Below, piece by piece: positions 14,969-22,854 of a DNA stretch of 22,854 bases. The DNA is from Dimorphilus gyrociliatus (Eukaryota > Annelida > Polychaeta > Dinophilidae): NCBI GenBank assembly GCA_904063045.1, contig CAJFCJ010000112.1, positions 74,830-97,683 of the forward strand, given 5' to 3'. The notes under the pieces were generated by a model. That model had not been told where the DNA came from and ran no database searches. It was given only the letters and a program-made list of their open reading frames with translations. How positions within the stretch are numbered: the stretch's first letter is position 1; every line of letters begins with the position of its first letter. The translations under genes and the position numbers were made by a program.

Positions 14969-15877
14969 ATGAATTTAACTTTAGCTGGATTTTCTATTAA
15001 ATATGATTTAGATGAAATGGAAAACATCATTCTACATATCATATCTTATACAATTATAATTTCTGGATTAACACTAACAGCAATAGTTATTTTTCTTTTT
15101 TTAAAATTTGAGTCTGTTAGAGAATCCTGTGGATATTTTATTTTTTTCCTTATGCTGAATCATCTTTTATTACTCATAATATTTCTACTTGGAAATATAC
15201 TTTATCTTTTGGGAAGACTTTTTAACCCTACTCCAACTCTATGTATTATCTCAATAGTAATTCCTGGTGTAGGAAATATTCTTTCTCAGATCAACTTTCT
15301 AGGCCTATTTGTTAGCAGATATTTGTCAATAAAATTTCCTTTTAAGTACAACTATTATTGTCATTCAAAGAATAAGATATTAATAACAATTCTTATAAAT
15401 ATCTTTGGTTTTTTGGTCTCTCTCTATTCTATCATAAAGCCTTATAAGAAATCAACAATCTGCTATGGTTACATTTCAGTAGATATTGATTCTTTTATTG
15501 TATTTTTATTCTTTTTCTTTGGTCCAATTCTACCATCTGTAACATTTCACTTTCTCACATTAAAATTGGCTAAAAAGCATGCAAGATCTATGGAAAATCA
15601 ATTACAATCTTCTCAATCCATCTCTAAATCTTCTAAGGCAACATTTTGTAAATTAATCTTGGTTATCCTATTATGGATATGCTATATTGGTATTTTTAGT
15701 ACTATATCGCTAAATGTATATGTTTCATTCAAAAAATTGATTATTATGCAATATATTATACTTTTTCCAACTATTACTAATTCACTTATAGTACTCATCA
15801 GTAATTCTCATATAAAACTTATTTTGAAAAATTGTTGTAAATTGAAAATACATGCTACCAATAACAGCAACAGTTAA
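14969..15877 (+). CDS. Divergent rhodopsin-like (class A) GPCR
   Basis: A single exon of 302 residues from the first in-frame ATG. The frame is open upstream to about 14861. Seven hydrophobic segments lie at about residues 19-47, 54-82, 90-120, 136-157, 175-200, 226-253 and 257-280. Class A signs are a Cys at the top of TM3 (C92) paired with one in the second outer loop (C165), SRY in place of DRY at the end of TM3 (116-118) followed by LSIKFPFKY, and a Cys pair (289-290) after TM7 suited to palmitoylation. The start MNLT gives an N-glycosylation site. TM6 lacks the usual CWxP, and TM7 reads FPTITNSLIVLISNSHIK, not NPxxY. The ligand is unknown. Lineage-specific chemoreceptors often look like this, but that is inference. 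Confidence 0.8.
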   Translation: MNLTLAGFSIKYDLDEMENIILHIISYTIIISGLTLTAIVIFLFLKFESVRESCGYFIFFLMLNHLLLLIIFLLGNILYLLGRLFNPTPTLCIISIVIPGVGNILSQINFLGLFVSRYLSIKFPFKYNYYCHSKNKILITILINIFGFLVSLYSIIKPYKKSTICYGYISVDIDSFIVFLFFFFGPILPSVTFHFLTLKLAKKHARSMENQLQSSQSISKSSKATFCKLILVILLWICYIGIFSTISLNVYVSFKKLIIMQYIILFPTITNSLIVLISNSHIKLILKNCCKLKIHATNNSNS

Positions 15878-16847
15878 ACTGGATAACATCTACTATTTGC
15901 ATTAAGCTTGACCTTTACCTTAATGTTATGCTAATTTATCATATTATTAAGTAGTTTATTATTTGTTTTGTTTTTCATCTTCACTGGCGACTTGTCAGAG
16001 AGAAAAACAACTTTATACATCTTAAAGATTAACATAGGCCTATTTACTGACACCAGTAGTAAGGACATAATACAAAAAGCTAACTTTCTATACATTAGTA
16101 ATATTGAATAATGCATTTGCTAAATATTCATCCTAAAAGGATTATTAGTGTTGTTAATTATGGCAAAACACTCCTGGAAATTTGATATTTTTGTTAAATT
16201 TGTTTTTTTGCATAGACAAATATTACTCAATTTTTAACAGTTTGGATAATCCGAAATAAAATTTGAATAAAAGGTTTCAATAAAATCTCTTATTCTTCCA
16301 GAATGTTCTTTTTTTCTTATGTCTGAAATTGATTAACTTCTACCAGAAGCTGCCTTCTGGCAAAAGTAAAGTTTCACTTACTCCCTACAGAGAGTATACA
16401 TTAAATTTTTTTAACTTCTTTGGACTAGTGACAGAAAAGCTTTGAGTGAGTCATATATATGAAGCACACAAAAATTTCAACAATCACAATACAGATACAT
16501 TCTGAAACTAGCTGAAAGACAACTTGATATCTACAAACTATATTTGCTTATATCTTACCTCAATGAAATAACAAATATTTGATAATTTTAAAGTTTGCAT
16601 GTCTCAAGATGTTTCAATTTAAATACCAATGACCTTTTCAGTTGGGTTGCTGATGCAGTTGTGAGCTTTTTAAGCAAAAACCTGTGTTCTGGAGGTAAAT
16701 TCAGGTGCAAACAAAATCTGCATTAGCAATTTTGTAATGCAAAAAAACATTTTTTAAAGCTTGTGTTAGAGTAGAGAAAATACTTTATGCAAGATAATTA
16801 GTTTGATCAGACACTGATTGATATGTAAATTAGATCTTGTGAACCAT
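15878..16847. other. Intergenic between the convergent receptor and lectin-like genes
   Basis: The two genes point toward each other here. AT-rich sequence with scattered stops. The short minus frame at 15931-16116 has no recognisable content. No RNA gene or repeat was recognised. Confidence 0.5.
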
Positions 16848-16853
16848 TTTATT
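16848..16853 (-). terminator. Polyadenylation signal AATAAA of the lectin-like gene
   Basis: TTTATT on the plus strand, read as AATAAA on the minus strand about 64 bases beyond the stop codon. This is a suitable position for the canonical signal. Confidence 0.5.
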
Positions 16854-16916
16854 CAAGAACAGCATAATACAATCAACTGTAGATGGAGATTGAAATTTTG
16901 TGTCTTATTTTAAAGA

Positions 16917-19132
16917 TTAAAAATCTACTGATATATCACACAGAGACAATTTTGGAATGTCTGACAACTCATATATATGTATAAGAATATGTAAATTATC
17001 TAATCCTTTATTGCTTCTTGCTTCACATTCAAATGGAAAATGAAAATAGGAATTTTTCTCAATCATTGTCTGCTGCTGTTTACATAACTTGCCATCAGCA
17101 TTATCCAACTTGATGAAGATATTAACATTAAAATCTCCCAAAAGAGTATCAGTTTTTTTTAATACAACTTTAGAAAAAGTACTATTGCTTCTAAAGCCAT
17201 TTCCATTTGACAGTTTGTAATGAAAGAGACTGTTTCTTTCCTTTAGTGGTGTGCATGTATAAATATGTGGATCAATTGCTTTATAATATTCATTATTAGT
17301 GCAGTCGTGATAAAAGTTTTCCAGTTTTATTCCATCTGTAAAAAAAATACAGTAAAATGTAGGTTTACAAACTATCATTATAATATTTGTATACCTTCAT
17401 CAACAACCCTCACTCCATTTTTTATATTTGACAAACCATTTTTAAACAAGATTTGTCTTGGTTTGATAGATATGGCTGATGAGATAGTTGCCAATCTAGA
17501 AATACCATATTCCATACCCAAACCAAATGTTATATGACTTTCTGACATTTCTAGCCAGAAACTTTTCCAATCATCACAACTAAACAATGGTAAAGAACTT
17601 ATTTGTATTGAAGGTTGATTAGTTACTTCCATTGATGAAATTTTGTTGTTGTTTATAATTTCATTGAGCTTTATAGTCAATTGGATTGATGTTTCACTTT
17701 TAAAGGCAATTATAAAAGATGAACAATCATCTGTTTGACCTAGATTTACACCTAAAATTTGAAATTTTATAGCCCTAAAATTCTGGTAAACATAAGGTGA
17801 TAGATGATAGACAACAAAGTTTTCTGACTGAATTAAATATATCAATTTTGAAGAATCTATATAGAGAGATTATTTTATTAAACTTTAACCTTGACCTTTT
17901 ATCCTAATATTAATCTTACCTTTTACAAAAACACTCACATATTGAAATCCAACATTTTTGTCAATGTAAACATCCATAATGGTAAGTTTTAGTCCATGTT
18001 CCATTCCAAAAGAATTTGTATAATTAAAGCAATGTATCTGGTCAGCATTTGGAAGATTTACTGTCTGATTAAATCCTGAACTCCATTCAACTCTAACAGT
18101 CTTAATTCTATTTGTAAATTGGTGTCTGTTTTTAAAAGTATAAAAATGGTGGATATAACATTAAAAATGTATAGTATGATATTGATAATGATAAAATACC
18201 CATTTGATATGCATAGTAGTTTTGGTTCTGCAGGGAATGCTAATGCTACATCAATATAATGATTTACACACGACCCTTTCAATGAGTCACTCACATCACA
18301 ATTTGGACTCCAGGTTTTAGTTATGTCTCGGTCTAGTGCTTCGCTACATTCAAAAGTTGACCTTGAACTTGATGCACTACAGCTAGCTCCTACATGTTTA
18401 AAAGCTGTGTTTGTAAGTTTATCTCCGTTGTGTACTATTGAAAAGTTTGATAAATAAAGGTAAATCAATAGGATTAGACAATAATCAATAGGAATATTTA
18501 TTTTTTTCACAATATTCTCCTACCATTTTCATTCTCTAGTGCAAAAATAGATATATCATTAAACCCAATATTTCTTGTATTTCCAGACATATAGGACTCT
18601 GCTTCAAATTTTGCCTTAGATGAACTAGATCCATCGCCATCTTCAAGCAACAAACATGTTGTTAAAATGTTAATGTGATAAATCCGGGTTGGATTAGTTC
18701 CCATGGTAACTTTAATGGCTGTCATCAATGATGAAGGGTCAACTAACCTCTGGGTAGTACAAAACTCTATTACATCATAGATCTTTGTAAAAGTAATCTC
18801 TATCCAATGTTGCTTGCAATTTGCATTTGAGCAGAGAGCTGCCCAATCATTGTAATCAATCCAGAAAGGTTTCAGGGCAAATTCACACTCAAAGTTATAC
18901 TTTGCAGTTGGAAATGTGGAAGAACGTGTGCACATTGCCCCATTGGATTTTCTGGCTACATTAATTAGCTTACTGTCTCCTAACGTTGATAATAAAAATG
19001 AAATCTAATATAAACAAGAGAGAAAAAATAGGATTCATACTAACTTGATGAAATTCCTCCAACAATGATACACTTTCTAAAGATCAATACAAAAGTCATA
19101 TTATAGATAAAATTGAGGATAGACATTTTCAT
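16917..19132 (-). CDS. Secreted mosaic protein: galactose-binding-like x2, FAMeT-like, galactose-binding-like
   Basis: Six exons: 19132-19045, 18979-18524, 18434-18200, 18125-17920, 17856-17395 and 17335-16917. The introns are 59-89 bp and all GT-AG, and the total is 621 residues. Residues 1-29 are a basic start plus a hydrophobic signal peptide. Domains 1 (about 30-182) and 2 (about 182-329) share a start pattern (GDxKLxN, then GAxC, FEC, AL, W and C) and an end pattern (FNDISIF and FQYVSVF), as in F5/8-C or fucolectin-type jelly rolls. Exon 5 (about 329-483) resembles the farnesoic acid O-methyltransferase (Methyltransf_FA) domain, with DDWKSFWLEMSESHITFGLG. Exon 6 is another jelly roll that ends the protein with LSLCDISVDF. 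All domain borders are phase-1 introns. Only domain 2 is split, in phase 2. A sugar-binding role outside the cell fits but is not proven. Confidence 0.82.
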
Positions 19133-19815
19133 TTTCAGTGACAAGAGTTGATTGAATGTATTAAAAAAGCCCATGTAAATCGATCTCTCTAGAATTATTT
19201 AACATATTCTGTATTGAAATTATCATATACAGTAAAATTCATTCAAAGATCTCTATAAATTTTGTAAACAAAAACTCTTTTCGAATTTATTGTCCTGCAT
19301 GCAAAGATAATTCTTTAATTATTTACATTTTGAATTAGTTACAAAGTCTTTGGAAAATTAATCAGTTTTTTCCCCTCTTTTTTTCTTTATCAATAATACT
19401 ATGAAAAATACATTAAAATTATAATTTTTTCAATGTTTTTGGTATTTTTATATGATTTGGAAAACAACATTTTTTTGCTTACTTTTTGGTGTTATTTCTC
19501 AGCAATTAGGCATAAAATTAAAGAAATTACATATTTATCTTCTATTAAAGAACAATTCCATCATTTTCATTACATTACACTGTTGCCATAGTAACATTTA
19601 TATTTTATCCATAGTATATACAAATTATAAGTAATTTATTAACAAGAATAAACACAGAATAAACTCAGTAGCTTCTCTCTTCTATTCTAAAGGACGCCAT
19701 ACATATAAATAATCCAAACTATGTTTGATGAACTAAAGTGTAAGTCTTAACAACCGAAAATTTTCTTGAAGATCCATTAAAGAGGCTGTCATGGAAAACG
19801 TCCACAAAACTGTGC

Positions 19816-19877
19816 TCTTACCCTAACCCTAACCTAGCCAGTGGGTTTGCCTAACCACTCTGAATAGCCCTAACCCT
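19816..19877. repeat. Short interstitial telomere-like motif
   Basis: CCCTAACCCTAACC lies near 19820, and a second CCCTAACCCT follows about 45 bases later with related CCTAACC words between. The sequence fits the animal (TTAGGG)n telomere unit, but there are only a few copies. Confidence 0.5.
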
Positions 19878-20388
19878 GAGATGGTATGCCCCTAACTGCA
19901 AATCAATGGCTATCTTTTTTTTTAATACAATATATTAACAAGTATATACTTTCACTTGAAAAGAGGCACTCATATTCAGGAAAAGTTCTTTGGGGACAAT
20001 TCTCAATTAGTTTTCTATTGTAATTAAAAATTGATAAACTATCTAAACAGAGGGGGAAACTTGGATTAGTTTATACATAAATAATAAACGTTATTTCGGT
20101 AGAAATTAATCAACAAAATACCAATATTTCATCAAAAGAATATGTATTGAGTAAAATGAGCTTTAGGCAAGTTTAAGCAACCATCTGACAGTGAGAGAAG
20201 TGAACTATCAACTGTTAATTTACTCTTTTAAAGGTTGATAGTTGACTAAATTCAATGTTCACAAAAACAAAAGTAATATATGAAGACAAAGAAAAGTTGT
20301 AAATATGCTCATCCTTTTATTGTTTTCTTCTTTTGAATAATAGTTGTATTTCTCAGGTTGGAGAGTTGCATAAGATGTAAAGAATACG

Positions 20389-20474
20389 ACAGAAAACGGC
20401 CACAAATCAACAGAAAACGGCCCCAACTGGAACAGAAAACGGCCCCAACTGAGACAGAAAACAGCCACAGGATT
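20389..20474. repeat. 22-bp minisatellite, about four copies
   Basis: Four copies of a unit close to ACAGAAAACGGCCCCAACTG, starting at 20389, 20410, 20432 and 20454. It is markedly richer in G+C than the surrounding DNA. An ORF on the minus strand through it is a by-product of the repeat. Confidence 0.8.
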
Positions 20475-21018
20475 CTTCAACCTAAAATATATAAAACAAG
20501 AAATGAATTAAATTTTGAAAGTGTGTTTATTTGAAGAGTTGAATACATTATGAGACTACAACTTAAAAGATCATGCAATTTAACAACAATTGATTTATTT
20601 ATTGAGCTATTAAATAAAGTTCAGAACACTTTACTAGAACTTCTGATGAAGTAATCTCATGCTTTTTTGAAAGGTAGATATTCTTTCAACATCTAGTTAT
20701 AAATCAAGATATTTATAGCGCTATCATTGTGTTCTTTTGTCCACTTAATTCTATATTAAATCCTCTAATTTACACTTTTTCTGAAGTAACTCTATACAAT
20801 TTGAAAAATAGGACTAAGGAAGATAAAATGTACAAATAAGCTTTTTTCTAAATTTCTAGTATTTTATATTATTTGTTTTTACTATTAAAATCTTTATTTA
20901 AGAAAAGCACTACATTGGAGCAAGTAATCAAGAAAAACAATCATATTAAATGTAGTCTTTTTTCAAAAATTTAAAGAACAAATTTTTAGCATTAAATTTT
21001 CCTTTCTTTTGGTTTTAG

Positions 21019-21421
21019 TTCGATCTTGCATGGAATTTTCAAATAGGCATTGCATTTTTAAAGAAAATATCAACTCTTATAAGAGCCTGTTCATAGATGC
21101 AAAAATTTTCACTAATTTAAAATACTTAAAATGTATTAAAGATATAACAATGGCTATAGTTGCAGCTCATCAAAATTCATTAAGTTTCAAAAATTTTCCA
21201 ACTATTCTTCTTTCTCAAGTTTTGTTTATTTCAAATATTTTTATTTAAATTTTTCTCTAAATAAAATTTTCTTTTAGCAAAAAGCTGAAAATTATTTAAT
21301 TTCTTCACAACTAATTCATTCAAATCATTCATTTGAAAGAGATGATATTAAGAATCTTGGTTTATTCATTCAAAAAATTTGTGACAGAGTTTTTAAATTA
21401 AAATTATGTCAATCATTCTAA
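21019..21421 (+). CDS. Unidentified gene, last two exons
   Basis: A probable exon at 21019-21218 follows a pyrimidine-rich acceptor (TTTTGGTTTTAG) in phase 1 and encodes text such as NLKYLKCIKDITMAIVAAHQ. A 59-bp intron (21219-21277, GT-AG, donor GTTTTG weak) joins in phase 0 to 21278-21421. That exon is open for 47 codons (AENYLISSQLIHSN and then DIKNLGLFIQKICDRVF) and ends at TAA 21419-21421. AATAAA follows at about 21463. The intron length fits the others in the window. I do not recognise the family. The amino-acid composition suggests an alpha-helical protein. The 5' exons were not found. Confidence 0.4.
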
Positions 21422-22854
21422 TAGAAAAATAATTGTTTCATGCTTGCTTATTAACTAATTTGCGTAATAAACTTTTGAAAATTGTCAAGACGTATTGTTT
21501 TTGTTACAAAATTAGTTTTTGCTGCTTTGAGTAGGTATTTTCTTTTTCATCTTGTAATGCCAAAATTTTCATAACATTTTAGGCTTAATTTATTAGGTAA
21601 ATAAACTATTAAAATATACTTGAGAAAAACAGAAAATAGTTCAATTTTTTACAAACTCAGATATAAAGTGACTAGTAATGCTTTATACCATTTTGGGAGT
21701 GATTACTTATGCTCTCCACCTACAGAAGATTACATTAATCTATATAAAATAATTCTATGTCTTAATAAATCTTGTTTCTCTCTTTTTCAAGTAGCTTTTA
21801 AACCTTATTAGAAGTTCTTAGCTTTTCACTATTTAATATATTTTTAAAACAAAAATTTTTCTTAGCTGTATGATGTCTTTTCCCACTCATATGATATTTT
21901 TTCCAAGTATTAGAACATTTTCCATTAAATGAGAATGACACTGCTATGATCTCAATATAAGAAAATAAAAATATTTATTTATAAATTGTTTTTCCATAAT
22001 TTTGGGTCAAGACAGATGACCCCTGGGCAGTGTACTTAACTCTAAGACAATTGGTCACCAAGACTGCTTAGAGCCAACTTGAAATAGTTAATGAAATATT
22101 CAGTAAAATCATCTTAATTGAATATACTTGGTTGTATTGTAATTGTGAGAATTTGAGCTATTCACAATTGTATAAGTCCTTTCCATCAGTCTCTAATCTC
22201 CAACTGTGAACTACACTGTACTGTTACATTGCAACTAATTTACTTAATAAATGTTAACTCTCATCTTTCTTTAATACATTGGTATATTTCAATACTAAAC
22301 TCATTCTAAAGGTTTGTATTTTGTGGACAAACTTGAGACTCTCTTAAGACTGGAAAATTTCATGAAAGGAATAAAACATTAAAATTAATCATAAAAATCA
22401 ATCTGCGAGGTAAGTACTGGTCACTGGTCCAAATAGAATCAAATTAGGAGTAAGCCACTCAGAAGAGATGTAGAATTGAGGGAAGGCATATATAGAAGCA
22501 ATTTGTAAGAATAATATAACTGATTTATAAAGTAATACTAGACCTGTTCACTAAGATGGTTGATTCAGGACTAAATCCTGTTACTACCTACACCCTGGCT
22601 TTTATATAGCTCCTTGTCACTTGTTTATGCCTTAGGTGTAAACAAATAGGGTCTAGTCACCAGATAAGGATTATTCTCAATAAAACAGGGTCAAGGGTTA
22701 TATTATGCAATAGTGATATAAACAACAAGGGGTTTTGTCATTTATATAAACTAGATATATTATATTAACTAGAGTTCATAAATGTACACAAACTAAACAT
22801 TATCAAATGTTGCTTCATTGCTTCCTATTCTGCAATAGTTTCCTCACAATAATA
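21422..22854. other. Intergenic, right end
   Basis: AT-rich sequence without a convincing gene. A short plus frame at 21620-21811 has no recognisable content and starts without an ATG. A small perfect inverted repeat (CAGGACTAAATCCTG) sits near 22567. No tRNA-like or other RNA structure was recognised. Confidence 0.45.

Larger units (their letters stand above)
19133..21018. other. Gene-poor interval with small repeats
   Basis: Upstream of the lectin-like gene. It contains a telomere-like motif (19816-19877) and a 22-bp minisatellite (20389-20474). The ORF at 19452-19634 begins like a signal peptide (MIWKTTFFCLLFGVIS) but loses coding character at once. The upstream exons of the gene ending at 21421 probably lie here, but I could not define them. 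Confidence 0.45.

Noticed and set aside
15931-16116. Minus-strand ORF after the receptor gene
   Set aside because: It is short, with no domain, no splice support and AT-driven composition.
19452-19634. Short ORF with a signal-peptide-like start
   Set aside because: After 20 residues the text is AT-driven, no donor site leads to a further exon, and no homologue is recognised.
20259-20480. Minus-strand ORF of 73 codons with WGRFLFQLGPFS text
   Set aside because: It is produced by the 22-bp minisatellite and its flanks.
21620-21811. Plus-strand ORF of 63 codons
   Set aside because: It starts with TTG and has no recognisable domain. It lies after the stop and polyadenylation signal of the preceding gene.

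Overview
The window is AT-rich invertebrate-type animal nuclear DNA. It has spliced genes with GT-AG introns of 57-89 bp, a rhodopsin-like receptor, a mosaic secreted lectin-like protein and PHD/FLYWCH-type MULE transposons. The very short introns suggest a compact genome, perhaps a sponge or a similarly compact lineage. Nothing in the sequence fixes the species.

Region 1 (1-10136, minus strand) is a leucine-rich-repeat gene (LRR-A). A non-repetitive N-terminal part (about 10136-9140) leads into at least 37 tandem 171-bp units. Each unit codes 57 residues, or two RNase-inhibitor-like LRRs, and the array runs off the left edge. Backbone positions are nearly invariant, and differences between units cluster at the two predicted beta-strands. 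A 2,706-bp MULE (2438-5143) has inserted inside the coding array. It has 129/130-bp terminal inverted repeats, a 9-bp target duplication, a four-exon transposase and GC-rich terminal hairpins. Single-base frame breaks occur in LRR-A and in the transposase.

Region 2 (10140-14120) holds a second MULE relic on the minus strand (10143-10393) that directly abuts the N-terminal part of LRR-A. Next comes a second, divergent, opposite-strand LRR gene (LRR-B, 11690-13102), and then a third, much decayed MULE relic (13650-14115, minus).

Region 3 (14890-19132) holds a single-exon divergent rhodopsin-like GPCR on the plus strand (14969-15877). A six-exon secreted protein follows on the minus strand (19132-16917). 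It has a signal peptide, two galactose-binding-like domains, a farnesoic-acid-O-methyltransferase-like domain and a last galactose-binding-like domain, nearly all on phase-1 exons.

Region 4 (19133-22854) is mostly gene-poor. It contains a short telomere-like motif, a 22-bp minisatellite and the last two exons of an unrecognised plus-strand gene (21019-21421).

The most notable system is the pair of homogenised LRR arrays whose variation sits at predicted ligand-facing positions, embedded among MULE copies. It resembles a diversifying recognition gene family, but that function is inferred.
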